Shown: positions 35,544-45,097 of the stretch, piece by piece
Layout: each line of letters begins with the position of its first letter
Numbering within the stretch: position 1 is the first letter of the stretch
Assembly: GCA_964460905.1 (NCBI GenBank)
Contig: CAYWRM010000004.1
Location: 94,120-158,119 of the forward strand
From: GCA-002708315 sp964460905
GTDB lineage: Bacteria > Bacteroidota > Bacteroidia > Bacteroidales > F082
Length of the DNA: 64,000 nucleotides
Reading direction: 5' to 3'
Program-made: the position numbers and the translations under genes
Notes under the pieces: model-generated
The model's input: the letters and a program-made list of their open reading frames with translations, nothing else
What the model was told of the DNA's origin: nothing
Databases searched by the model: none

Positions 35544-38330
35544 ATGAAACAGAGGATATTAATTTTCTTTTTTGTTTTGGTCTGTACAGTTTCAGCCATT
35601 GGACAAAAACAAACCGTTAGTGGTGTAGTTAAAGATTCTTTTTTAGGAGAAACTGTTATTGGAGCTAATGTTCTTATAAAGGGAACCTTAGTTGGAGCAG
35701 TAACTGATTTAGAAGGTAAGTTTTCTATGGAGTTGGAGAAGGGTTATTATACTCTTGAAGTTAGTTATGTGGGTTATAAAGTTGGAACAAAGGAGATAGT
35801 AGTTGCTGATAAGCCTATTAATCTTACTTTTAATATGAAAACCATTGTGCTGGATGAGATTTCTATTGTTGGTGATGTTGCCAGGTCTAGAGAAACACCT
35901 GTTGCCTTTACAACCTTACTTCCGGAAAAGATTGAAGAGCGTTTGGCTGGTCAGGATATTCCAATGATATTGAATAGTACACCAGGTGTTTATGCTACTG
36001 AACAAGGAGGAGGAGATGGAGATGCACGTATTACAATTCGTGGGTTTAGTCAGCGTAATGTGGCTGTTATGCTTGATGGTATTCCAGTAAACGACATGGA
36101 AAATGGTTGGGTATACTGGTCTAACTGGTTTGGTTTAAATGCTGTTACAAGAAGTATACAAATTCAGAGAGGGCTTGGTGCTTCTAAGCTAGCATTGCCT
36201 TCAGTAGGAGGGACAATAAATATTATCACCAAAGGAATCGACAGTAAACGTTCTTTTAGCATTGAGCAAGGTGTAGATAATAATGGAAAACTAACAACAA
36301 ATCTTGGTTATACTTCCGGACAATTAGATCATGGATGGAGTTTTACATTAGCAGGAGCATACAAAAATGGAAAAGGTTGGGTTGATGAAACCAGTGTGAA
36401 GGCATGGTTTTTCTTTGCAAAAGTTGATAAACGTTGGGGTAATCACATAACGAGCTTAACTGGTTTTGGCGCACCACAAACACATACACAAAGAAGTTAT
36501 AAGAGATCAATAGCAGCTTATGACACAACTTATGCAGGTGAACATGGTGTTTCTTCAGAGGATTTTCCTGAAATATTAAATGAAGGAATAGGATATAGTC
36601 AGCATTGGGGATTTATAAAACGTGATGCTGAGCAATGGAATAGTGATTATTCAGCCCGAGTTATTAATCCAAATGCAGAACGAGAAGTGCTTAACGAAAA
36701 AGTAAATACTTACTTTAAACCACAGTTTAGTATTCGTGATTCATGGAATGTGAATGATAAATTTATGATTTCCAATACATTTTATGTGTCGTTGGGAAAT
36801 GGTGGTGGTCAGGGAACCAGAAATAGTCTTAAAAATACAAATCTTATAACTGAAGAAGAAGTTATTGATAACCCTGATGTATTCAGTCAGGACGAAGTTG
36901 GACAGATTTACTGGCAAGGTATCTACAACCAAAACACAAAACCCACAAATACTGGTTTTGGGATTGTTTATCCGATTGATACAGCTTATAGTGATAAATT
37001 ATACTATTCAAGTAATTACCTAGTGCAAAGCAAGAATAATCACCAGTGGTATGGCTTACTTTCTTCATTTAACTATGTTGTAAATGATTATTTTATTTGG
37101 TCGGGTGGTATTGATATGCGTTCCTATAAAGCTGAACATTATATGGAAGTTACAGATTTGTTGGGAGGCGATTATGCTATTGATAAGAATGACCTGCGTA
37201 ACGATTATTTTGCTAATCCTCAGTTGGCTGTGAAACATGTTGGCGACAAGGTATATTATTATGATGATGGCCTTGTAAACTGGGGAGGACTTTTTGCTCA
37301 ATTGGAATATAAGAAAGGAAATATTAGCACATTTGTTAATCTTACGGGTTCTTTAAGTGGTTTTAAAAAGATAGATTATTTTGGAGACAATAAGTCTGAC
37401 TGGTTGTACAAACCTGGTTTTACAGTGAAAACGGGTATTAATTATAACTTGTCTGAACATAGTAATGTATTTCTTAACTTAGGTTTTCTTTCTAAAACCA
37501 GAGACTTCAAATATTATTTCCAGGGTTATACTGCTAATTTTCTACCTGATTCAATAACCAAAAATGAACGGGTAAAAGCTCTTGAATTAGGATATTCATT
37601 TATTAGTAGAAAATTTACAGCAAATGTGAATGCCTACTATACAAAATGGGAAAATAAACCAACGAATCAGGTAAGAGGCGAATATGAGGATCCTTTAACA
37701 GGTAATTCAGGATACACTTATGGAGATATTCCAGGAATGGATGCGTTACATATAGGTGTTGAGCTTGACTTTGTTTATAAAATAACACGTAAATTGAACT
37801 TTCAGGGTTTAATTTCATTAGGTGATTGGAAGTGGGATAAGAAAATTGAGAATCTTCAAATGTATTATACTGATGATAATCAACCAGCTAACCACCTTAG
37901 TTTCGACGCAACTGGAATACATGTTGGGGATGCAGCTCAAACCCAACTAGGAGCGAGTATTAAATATGAACCAATAAGAGGATTATATGTTGAGGGAACA
38001 GGAACATATTTTAACAGATATTATTCTGATTTTAATCCTGAAGATTGTACTGACGAGCTTGGTAATCCGGTGGAGTCATGGAGAATACCTTCTTATACAC
38101 AGGTTGATTTTCATGCAGGATATAGGTTTAAAATTAATAAGTTAGACAAGTTTGGTTTTACATTTAGAGTTAATGTATTGAATGTGCTGAATTCAGTATA
38201 TATTTCTGATGCCAAAAATAACGATTCATATATTCAGCGTAATTTTGGTGCTTTCGATGCACGCTCTGCTTCTGTGTTTATGGGAGCACCACGTAGATTT
38301 GTTGCTTCTCTTAAAATAGTAATTTATTAA
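35544..38330 (+). CDS. TonB-dependent outer-membrane receptor
   Basis: The 928-residue protein has a signal peptide (cut after A-I-G-Q, residue 21). A carboxypeptidase-regulatory-like domain (about 22-108: V-S-G-V-V-K-D, G-A-N-V-L-I-K-G-T, Y-V-G-Y) precedes a plug domain (about 115-230: P-G-V-Y-A-T-E, I-T-I-R-G-F-S-Q-R-N-V-A-V-M-L-D-G). A 22-strand barrel then runs to the terminal L-K-I-V-I-Y. There is no adjacent SusD-like gene, so it is not a classical SusCD pair. It is translationally linked to the PLD-like gene: its TAA is followed at once by ATG. The transported compound is unknown; neighbours point to a product of extracellular phosphodiester cleavage. Confidence 0.92.
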   Translation: MKQRILIFFFVLVCTVSAIGQKQTVSGVVKDSFLGETVIGANVLIKGTLVGAVTDLEGKFSMELEKGYYTLEVSYVGYKVGTKEIVVADKPINLTFNMKTIVLDEISIVGDVARSRETPVAFTTLLPEKIEERLAGQDIPMILNSTPGVYATEQGGGDGDARITIRGFSQRNVAVMLDGIPVNDMENGWVYWSNWFGLNAVTRSIQIQRGLGASKLALPSVGGTINIITKGIDSKRSFSIEQGVDNNGKLTTNLGYTSGQLDHGWSFTLAGAYKNGKGWVDETSVKAWFFFAKVDKRWGNHITSLTGFGAPQTHTQRSYKRSIAAYDTTYAGEHGVSSEDFPEILNEGIGYSQHWGFIKRDAEQWNSDYSARVINPNAEREVLNEKVNTYFKPQFSIRDSWNVNDKFMISNTFYVSLGNGGGQGTRNSLKNTNLITEEEVIDNPDVFSQDEVGQIYWQGIYNQNTKPTNTGFGIVYPIDTAYSDKLYYSSNYLVQSKNNHQWYGLLSSFNYVVNDYFIWSGGIDMRSYKAEHYMEVTDLLGGDYAIDKNDLRNDYFANPQLAVKHVGDKVYYYDDGLVNWGGLFAQLEYKKGNISTFVNLTGSLSGFKKIDYFGDNKSDWLYKPGFTVKTGINYNLSEHSNVFLNLGFLSKTRDFKYYFQGYTANFLPDSITKNERVKALELGYSFISRKFTANVNAYYTKWENKPTNQVRGEYEDPLTGNSGYTYGDIPGMDALHIGVELDFVYKITRKLNFQGLISLGDWKWDKKIENLQMYYTDDNQPANHLSFDATGIHVGDAAQTQLGASIKYEPIRGLYVEGTGTYFNRYYSDFNPEDCTDELGNPVESWRIPSYTQVDFHAGYRFKINKLDKFGFTFRVNVLNVLNSVYISDAKNNDSYIQRNFGAFDARSASVFMGAPRRFVASLKIVIY

Positions 38331-40877
38331 ATGAAAACAATTATTAATATGAAAAAAATAATTATTACCGCATTATTATTTGTAGGAATTTTAACTACAG
38401 GTTATGCACAAGAAAATATTCTTGAAGCCCGTGAAATGCCTATTGGAACTGTTGTTACAGTTAAAGGTATTGCTACTAATGGTTCAGAATTAGGTATTAT
38501 CAGGTATATGCAGGATGCTACAGCTGGAATAGCTGCATATGGTTCTGCTGTTGGGGTTGTAAACCGTGGTGACACAGTTATAATTACTGGAACACTAAAG
38601 GAATATAATCAACTTCTGGAAATTGATCCAGTAACAAATGTCGAAGTATTGTCAACTGGTAATATATTGCCTGATCCGATACTGTTAACACCTAATCAGA
38701 TAAGTGAAACTTATGAAGCAAGGCTGCTCCAAATTAATAATGTGATTTTTAATGATGGTGGACAAAATTTTACTGGTAATAAAAAGTATACTTTTACTTC
38801 TAATGGAGAAATAGGATACATTTATGTTAAAAATGGTCAGGATCTTGTTGGTACTATTATCCCAAGTGCTCCTGTTGAGTTAACAGGACTTTGTTCACAA
38901 TATGATTACACTAATCCTAATGATGGATATCAGGTACTTCCAAGAGATGTAGATGATATTTTTATTCCAAGTTCCATTTATTTTATTGATGCTTTATCAA
39001 ATATTGATTTTACTCAAACCACACTTGATTTTGAATGGAATACTAACATTGAAGGAACAACCGAAATGTACTATGGTTCTACTGAAGAATTAGTAGCAAC
39101 AAATATTGTTTCTGTATCTGGTCAAAGTACCAGTCATAGTATTGATTTGTCTGGATTAGATGCTGGTGAAATTACATGGGTGCAGGCGTTTTCAGTGAGT
39201 GGATCTGATACAGCTAAATCAGCAGTTGTTCCATTTGCGACTATCTCAAATTCATCGGGTGAAATGAAAGCGTATTTTAATAGCCCTGTAGATATTTCTT
39301 ATTCCACAGGTGTTGATGCTATATTTCTTTATGAAACTATTGATGATACTTTGATTAGTTATATTAACCGTGCAAATTATACCATTGATTTTACAATTTA
39401 CAATTTTAATAATTCAGGAATTAGCAATATTAGTGATGCATTAATCGCTGCAGCAGATAGAGGAGTTAGAGTTCGTGTAATAGGTTGTGGTACTACTGCT
39501 AATTTAGGTATTGACGAGCTGATTGGAACGGCTGTTCATGTACTTATTGGTCCTGATGATTATAATCGTGATGGGATTATGCACAATAAATTTATCATTT
39601 TTGATGCTCAATCTGATAATGCTAATGATCCAATAGTTTGGACAGGTTCAACAAATTTTACTGATGGACAGATTAATTTGGATGCAAATAATGTTATTAT
39701 TGTTCAGGATCAAAGTTTAGCACGCGCGTATCAAATTGAGTTTGAGGAAATGTGGGGTTCTCATGGTGATGATCCTGATGCTGCTAATGCACGATTTGGT
39801 GCAACTAAAATGAATAATACACCTCACGAATTCATAATTGATGGTAAACGTGTTGAGTGTTACTTTAGTCCATCTGATGGAGTAAATGCAAAAATTGTTG
39901 ATGTAATTAATTCTGCTGATAAAGATCTTAGCGTTGCTACGATGTTAATTACACGAATTACTATGGCAGATGCTATAGTTGAGCGTAAGTCGGCAGGTGT
40001 TGCTGTAAATGGTATTACTAATGCTGAAGGAAATAATAATGCAACAGTTAATGAGATGCTTGAAGCTTCTTTGACAACTCATGTAACTTACGACAATGTT
40101 TCACCTGGAATTCTTCACCATAAATACATGATTGTTGATCAGGGTGATCCTGCTTCAGATCCAATGACTTTTACAGGTTCTCATAACTGGAGTGCAGCAG
40201 CTGATAATACTAATGATGAAAACACTCTCATTATACATGATGCAACAATGGCAAATATTTATTACCAACAATTTGTTTATCGTTTTGTTGAAAATCATGG
40301 TGTATTATATGAACTAACTGATCCTCCGGTAGCTGTTGATGATAATGCTGAAACAACAATTAACAATATGGTGACTGTTATGGTATTGGAAAATGATATA
40401 TTAGAAGCTCCAATTACTTTAAGTATTGAAATACCAGCTAATCAGGGTAATGCATTTATTCCTTTCACCAATCCAAATATTATTAATTATGAACCAAATG
40501 ATGGTTTCTATGGTACCGACTCAATTGTTTATAAAATTGTTTATCAGGCGGATCCAACTCTTTATTCTACAGCAAAAGTGTATTTTATTGTGATTGATAA
40601 TAGTGGAGTTAATGACTTATTCCTCGGTGGAAAAGTTAATATCTTTCCTAATCCAGCAGATAACCAGTTAAATGTTTCATTTAATGCAGTTAATAATGCA
40701 AGTCTTGATATTAGTCTTACTGATATTTCGGGAAGAGTTATTGTTAAAGAAAATCATAATACTTCAATAGGTGAAAATAAAATCTTGGTTGATTTAAGCG
40801 AATATACTACAGGTATTTACTTTCTTAAAATAGCGGATGGTAATAGTAGCATGGATTTTAAGGTAGTTGTTAAGTAA
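38331..40877 (+). CDS. Secreted phospholipase-D-like phosphodiesterase/nuclease with OB-fold and T9SS sorting domain
   Basis: The ATG at 38331 follows the receptor's stop codon without a gap; ATG 38349 (M-K-K-I-I-I-T) would give a more typical signal peptide. A YhcR-type OB-fold domain occupies about 30-220 (V-T-V-K-G-I-A, Q-D-A-T-A-G-I-A-A-Y, G-D-T-V-I-I-T-G-T). Two PLD catalytic motifs follow: H418-N-K420-F-I-I-F-D425 and H596-H-K598-Y-M-I-V-D603, each with a downstream T-G-S-x-N. A cadherin-like segment (about 670-760) and a T9SS sorting domain (about 775-848, I-F-P-N-P-A-D-N) complete it. Two HKD motifs form one active site cleaving phosphodiesters. Nuclease or phospholipase specificity cannot be told from sequence alone. 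Confidence 0.85.
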   Translation: MKTIINMKKIIITALLFVGILTTGYAQENILEAREMPIGTVVTVKGIATNGSELGIIRYMQDATAGIAAYGSAVGVVNRGDTVIITGTLKEYNQLLEIDPVTNVEVLSTGNILPDPILLTPNQISETYEARLLQINNVIFNDGGQNFTGNKKYTFTSNGEIGYIYVKNGQDLVGTIIPSAPVELTGLCSQYDYTNPNDGYQVLPRDVDDIFIPSSIYFIDALSNIDFTQTTLDFEWNTNIEGTTEMYYGSTEELVATNIVSVSGQSTSHSIDLSGLDAGEITWVQAFSVSGSDTAKSAVVPFATISNSSGEMKAYFNSPVDISYSTGVDAIFLYETIDDTLISYINRANYTIDFTIYNFNNSGISNISDALIAAADRGVRVRVIGCGTTANLGIDELIGTAVHVLIGPDDYNRDGIMHNKFIIFDAQSDNANDPIVWTGSTNFTDGQINLDANNVIIVQDQSLARAYQIEFEEMWGSHGDDPDAANARFGATKMNNTPHEFIIDGKRVECYFSPSDGVNAKIVDVINSADKDLSVATMLITRITMADAIVERKSAGVAVNGITNAEGNNNATVNEMLEASLTTHVTYDNVSPGILHHKYMIVDQGDPASDPMTFTGSHNWSAAADNTNDENTLIIHDATMANIYYQQFVYRFVENHGVLYELTDPPVAVDDNAETTINNMVTVMVLENDILEAPITLSIEIPANQGNAFIPFTNPNIINYEPNDGFYGTDSIVYKIVYQADPTLYSTAKVYFIVIDNSGVNDLFLGGKVNIFPNPADNQLNVSFNAVNNASLDISLTDISGRVIVKENHNTSIGENKILVDLSEYTTGIYFLKIADGNSSMDFKVVVK

Positions 40878-40883
40878 TAATTG

Positions 40884-41050
40884 TAAGCGTGGACACCCTT
40901 ACAACAACAAAATACTTACATAGAGCTGAGGTTAAAAGACTATTATTTTGACAGTTCCAAACAAAAAGGGAGGCCAGCTGGCTTCCCTTTTTTATATACT
41001 TCTGTTTTAAGTGTCCACGCTTAAAAACAAACAACCTCCACGCTTAAAAA
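40884..41050. repeat. 13 bp inverted repeat around the terminator, plus a nearby direct copy
   Basis: TAAGCGTGGACAC (40884-40896) is the exact reverse complement of GTGTCCACGCTTA (41011-41023). CCACGCTTAAAAA occurs twice in direct orientation (41014-41026 and 41038-41050). The arms would extend the terminator into a long cruciform. Confidence 0.6.
40968..40993. terminator. Bidirectional terminator between PLD-like and S46 peptidase genes
   Basis: GGGAGGCC (40968-40975) pairs with GGCTTCCC (40980-40987) with one G-T pair. It has five A before it and six T after it. It lies between convergent genes and can end both transcripts. Confidence 0.85.
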
Positions 41051-41056
41051 TTATTT

Positions 41057-43324
41057 CTATTCTATCATTTCAACTTCTTCAACAACTTCTACTTTTGATG
41101 GTGGAGGAGGTGGGGGAGGAGGTGTTTTAACAATTGTAAGCTCATCAATAAGATGGGTAGCACCTGCAAACTTATCAATAATAAAGAGTACATAATGAAT
41201 ATCAACCACAATAGTGCGTTGCATATTTGGGGCAAATGCGATATCGCTGCTCATAGCTTCCCAATTACCATCAAAAGCAATTCCTGTAAGTTGACCCTTG
41301 CCATTCATAACCGGTGATCCTGAGTTTCCGCCTGTGATATCGTTGTTGGTTAAGAAGCAAACTATCATTTTCCCATCTTGCCCATATTGTCCGTAATCTT
41401 TTGTTTCGTACAATTCAATAAGCTTTTCAGGAACAATAAATTCATAATTATCGGGGTCTTCCTTTTCAATTACTCCACTAAGATGTGTAATATAGTCGAA
41501 ATGAATAGCATCTGCAGGATAGTAATCCAGCACTTTACCATAAGAAAACCTAAGTGTTGAATTTGCATCAGGGTAGAATTTTTTGTCTGGTTGCATTTCG
41601 CGTACGCCTTCAACAAATAAACGATTAGCTTTCTTTACTTCACTGTTTTCTTTTCGAGTTTTTGTTGAAGCTTCCATTAGCAATGCCATATATTCTGTTG
41701 AGAGAATAAACGCAGGATCTTTATCAAGAGTTTTAAGTGAAGGTTTATCCAAAAAGGCTGTTATTTTTTCAGGAGTTGAGAAGTTAGACTTTGTGTAGAT
41801 GTAGGAAGCAATTTCTTTAAAGTTCCCATTGTATTTTTTTACAAGTTTTGTAAGTAATTCAGGATGCATTTCCTTAGGAATATTATTGAAATACATTTCT
41901 GTCATCACTGCAAAAACATCTTCATCGGTTGCCAAATCGTAGTTTTTAAACTGATCAACAACATTATCCTTGAGCTTGTTTATTTCCTTATCAATCTGTT
42001 TTTTTGTTTTCGCTTTTTTATCTTTGTCTTTTTCCCCCTTATATTTTTCCATAAACGATTGTAATGCTGAAAATCCTCTTGCATAACTTATAATATCTGC
42101 ACCTCCGATTCCGGCAATACTCGCATAAATTAGTGTTGAATAGCCATCCGATTTTTCTTTGTCTGCTTCTTCAATTATTGATAATGCATCTCCATATTTT
42201 TCAGTCCGTGTTGGGTCTTCATTTACCCATAACATAAACTCATCTTCAAATGCTTTTTTGTCATCAAAAACATTTAGGTCTTTAATGCCTTTTGTTTGTC
42301 CTATGAAAAGTTTCCATGCATTGGCAATTCCAGCATAATTTGAGGCATATTTTATTTTAACTTCTTTATTGTTATTCATATGTTCTTTCAAAACATCAAG
42401 TTTTTTACCAAATACTTCGATAATAGGTGGATAGTAATTATCAACTTTGAAGTCTATTCCTGATGAAGTAAGAAAACGCTCAGTGCCACCCGGGAATCCC
42501 CATATCATTTCAAACTCATTCATTTTCACAGGGTCAAGAGAAATGGGAAGCGAGTGCTTTGGTACAAGAGGAATATTTTCTTCAGAGTACTCAGCAGGAC
42601 TTCCATCAGGTGCAGTATAAATTCTAAATATACTGAAATCACCAGTGTGTCTTGGCCACATCCAGTTATCGGTATCACCACCATATTTTCCAATTGATGA
42701 AGGAGGTGCTCCCACTAGTCTTACATCTGTATAAACTTCATACACAAACATATAATATTCATTTCCGCTAAAAAAACTTTTTATTACAACATTATATTTC
42801 TTATCTTCAGAAGCCTCTTTTTTAAGTCGTGAGGTAATTTCTTTTATCGCAGCAGTACGCTCTGATCCTTTAAGTGTGTCGTTAATAAATGGAAGGATGC
42901 TATCAGTAACATCAGCCATACGGTAAAGTATTGATGCTGTTAAAGCTTCATTAGGTAGTTCTTCATCGTGGTTCATAGCCCAAAACCCATCGGCTAAGTA
43001 GTCATGTTCTACAGTACTATGTTTTTGTATAGCTCCAAATCCGCAATGGTGATTTGTAAACATTAACCCTTCGTTTGAAACAATTTCGCCAGTACAAAAG
43101 AAACCACGAGGTGTAGGACTGCTTGATAACCCTATTATAGCGTCTTTTAAACTGCCATTGTTTATGTTATAAATTTCATCAGGTGTTAGTTGAAGTCCCA
43201 TTTTCTCCATATCTACATAATTTAATCTTTCAAGATACAGGGGTAGCCACATTCCTTCGTCTGCATTTACTCTTATGCCCGATATAAGTATAATTAAAAT
43301 AAATAAGTAAGATAATTTTTTCAT
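41057..43324 (-). CDS. S46 family dipeptidyl peptidase (DPP7/DPP11 type)
   Basis: Start ATG 43324 gives 755 residues with a signal peptide ending V-N-A-D (residue 21). The S46 serine protease triad regions are present: T-N-H92-H93-C-G, G-G-D-T-D-N-W-M-W-P-R-H-T-G-D and G-G-N-S668-G-S-P. The residue 18 positions after the catalytic Ser is Gly (F-D-G-N-W-E). By the numbering of the Porphyromonas enzymes (Ser655, residue 673) this is the DPP7 type, preferring hydrophobic P1 residues, rather than the Arg of DPP11. The extreme C-terminus carries eight consecutive prolines (735-742) followed by an acidic tail, which I do not know from the family. It releases dipeptides from peptides in the periplasm. 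Confidence 0.92.
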   Translation of the reverse strand: MKKLSYLFILIILISGIRVNADEGMWLPLYLERLNYVDMEKMGLQLTPDEIYNINNGSLKDAIIGLSSSPTPRGFFCTGEIVSNEGLMFTNHHCGFGAIQKHSTVEHDYLADGFWAMNHDEELPNEALTASILYRMADVTDSILPFINDTLKGSERTAAIKEITSRLKKEASEDKKYNVVIKSFFSGNEYYMFVYEVYTDVRLVGAPPSSIGKYGGDTDNWMWPRHTGDFSIFRIYTAPDGSPAEYSEENIPLVPKHSLPISLDPVKMNEFEMIWGFPGGTERFLTSSGIDFKVDNYYPPIIEVFGKKLDVLKEHMNNNKEVKIKYASNYAGIANAWKLFIGQTKGIKDLNVFDDKKAFEDEFMLWVNEDPTRTEKYGDALSIIEEADKEKSDGYSTLIYASIAGIGGADIISYARGFSALQSFMEKYKGEKDKDKKAKTKKQIDKEINKLKDNVVDQFKNYDLATDEDVFAVMTEMYFNNIPKEMHPELLTKLVKKYNGNFKEIASYIYTKSNFSTPEKITAFLDKPSLKTLDKDPAFILSTEYMALLMEASTKTRKENSEVKKANRLFVEGVREMQPDKKFYPDANSTLRFSYGKVLDYYPADAIHFDYITHLSGVIEKEDPDNYEFIVPEKLIELYETKDYGQYGQDGKMIVCFLTNNDITGGNSGSPVMNGKGQLTGIAFDGNWEAMSSDIAFAPNMQRTIVVDIHYVLFIIDKFAGATHLIDELTIVKTPPPPPPPPSKVEVVEEVEMIE

Positions 43325-43513
43325 AAAGTTGATTTTTAAGTTTGAATATTGCTGCTTTAGCATAAATTGTACCAGTAATAGCAACTAATTAATATGTATA
43401 TGATTACTTGAAATCTCAAAAAAGCTTTTCTATATATTGTTCATAAGTGAACAGGGCTGTATTAATATCGCACAGTTTTTTTCAATATGTTTTTTAAAAA
43501 CTAAACCTGCTTT

Positions 43514-43530
43514 CAAATATAGTATTTTTG
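43514..43530. promoter_or_regulatory. Back-to-back -7 boxes on opposite strands
   Basis: TATATTTG on the minus strand (43521-43514) and TATTTTTG on the plus strand (43523-43530) are separated by one base. They could drive the S46 peptidase gene (leader about 180 bases) and the AI-2E gene (leader about 85 bases). The leaders are long, so this is tentative. The rest of the 299-base spacer shows nothing else. Confidence 0.35.
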
Positions 43531-43623
43531 AATCTGAATAAAATCTAAAAAATTAATTAGTTATTCCGATACACAATTTTTTATAAATTTACCAACATAG
43601 AATTTATTTAGAATCAATTACTA

Positions 43624-44721
43624 ATGAAGAATAATATAATTCAATATTTAAAACCATTAATTGGATTTAGCATTATAGTTTTTATGAGCTGGTATTTTCT
43701 AGACATATTGGCTTACATACTTATCGCTACTTTTTTATCGATGATGGGAACACCACTTGTTAAACGGATTGGTAAAATAAAAATTAGAAGTTGGAAAATA
43801 CCACAATCCTTCAGTGCCGGACTATCACTATTGATAATGATATTTGTTTTTGGCTTATTTATGATATTGATTGTGCCATTGATAATAAGGCAAGGTAATA
43901 TTATTTCAACTATTAATGTTAATGATCTTATTGCTCATTATCAAGAACCAATGGATAAACTTGATGCATTTTTAGTACAATATAATGTTATTAACTCTGG
44001 TGAAACGTTGGCAATCTACTTACAAGGTCAGATACTAGATGTTATTAGTTTGGCAAAATTTGCAAATTTTTTCTCTAACCTTGTAAGTACAACTGGGTCT
44101 TTATTTATGGGGGTTTTTATTGTAGTTTTTCTCACATATTATTTTTTATTAGATGACAAACTTTTGAAAAATTTTGTTTTAAAGCTTTCGCCGGAAAAGT
44201 ACATTAACGATCTTGACAAAGCTCTGCACGATTCTAAGTTTCTTTTGGTTAGATATTTTCATGGAATCCTTGTTGAGATAATAATAATGATGACATTGGA
44301 AACTATTGGATTGTTAATATTGGGTGTACCTAATGCATTACTTATTGGGTTTTTTGGTGGGCTCATGAATGTGATTCCTTATCTAGGGCCGATAATTGGT
44401 ATGACCATTGGAGCTGTCCTTGCAGTATTATCAGTAGTAAGTGATGGTGATTATAATATAATTGTATTTACTTTTTTTAGTGTAGTTGGCGTTTTTGGAA
44501 TTGCTAACTTAATAGATAATTTTGTACTTCAGCCACTTATTTATTCGAGAAGTGTTAAAGCACATCCTATAGAAGTATTTCTGGTAATTATTATAGGGGG
44601 TAAACTGGCAGGTATTGTGGGTATGATTCTTGCGATACCAACTTACACGGTAATTAAAGTGATTGCAAGACAGTTTATGCAGCAAATGAAATTAGTAAAA
44701 TATTTAACTAGCAGAATGTAA
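43624..44721 (+). CDS. AI-2E family transporter-like membrane protein
   Basis: The 365-residue protein has the layout of the AI-2E exporter family (PF01594): two N-terminal hydrophobic segments, a helical soluble region at about 100-135, then four or more segments. The family's motif-rich region is near residues 235-260 (G-F-F-G-G-L-M-N-V-I-P-Y-L-G-P-I-I-G) and the C-terminal helix is present (V-F-L-V-I-I-I-G-G-K-L-A-G). Family members transport varied substrates, including Na+/H+ and the autoinducer-2 of the name; the substrate here is unknown. Two small envelope genes follow on the same strand. Confidence 0.85.
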   Translation: MKNNIIQYLKPLIGFSIIVFMSWYFLDILAYILIATFLSMMGTPLVKRIGKIKIRSWKIPQSFSAGLSLLIMIFVFGLFMILIVPLIIRQGNIISTINVNDLIAHYQEPMDKLDAFLVQYNVINSGETLAIYLQGQILDVISLAKFANFFSNLVSTTGSLFMGVFIVVFLTYYFLLDDKLLKNFVLKLSPEKYINDLDKALHDSKFLLVRYFHGILVEIIIMMTLETIGLLILGVPNALLIGFFGGLMNVIPYLGPIIGMTIGAVLAVLSVVSDGDYNIIVFTFFSVVGVFGIANLIDNFVLQPLIYSRSVKAHPIEVFLVIIIGGKLAGIVGMILAIPTYTVIKVIARQFMQQMKLVKYLTSRM

Positions 44722-44778
44722 CCTTTTTATAATAAAACACTATAATAACCGATACATTAACCTTAAATAGATATTGAT

Positions 44779-45075
44779 ATGAGTGATTCAAATTCAGGTT
44801 CAGGCTTTGCTTTTATAGCAGGTATAGTAGTTGGTGCTGCAGTAGGTGCGTTGGCTGGATTATTATTTGCCCCGGAAACTGGTGAAGAAACCAGAAAAAA
44901 ACTTGCTGAAAAATCAAAAGAATTAGCAGATGATCTTTATGATAAATTCGACGATTTTAAAGACTCGATGACTGACGTGCTCGAGGATGTAAAATCAGGA
45001 ACTGCTGAAACTCTTGAGAGTGTTAAAAAAAATACTGAGGCTTTAATCGAAGAGGTAAAAACCAAGGTAAAATAA
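44779..45075 (+). CDS. YtxH-domain small membrane protein
   Basis: The 98-residue protein has one N-terminal transmembrane segment with small residues (about 10-30) followed by L-L-F-A-P-E-T-G-E-E-T-R-K-K, the hallmark of YtxH/gas-vesicle-like proteins. A long amphipathic coiled-coil tail rich in Lys, Asp and Glu completes it. Members are linked with general stress responses in several phyla. It is followed 22 bases later by the holin-like gene, a common pairing in Bacteroidota, so the two are probably one transcript. The function is not known. Confidence 0.85.
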   Translation: MSDSNSGSGFAFIAGIVVGAAVGALAGLLFAPETGEETRKKLAEKSKELADDLYDKFDDFKDSMTDVLEDVKSGTAETLESVKKNTEALIEEVKTKVK

Positions 45076-45097
45076 GTTTTAACTTACTTATTATCTT

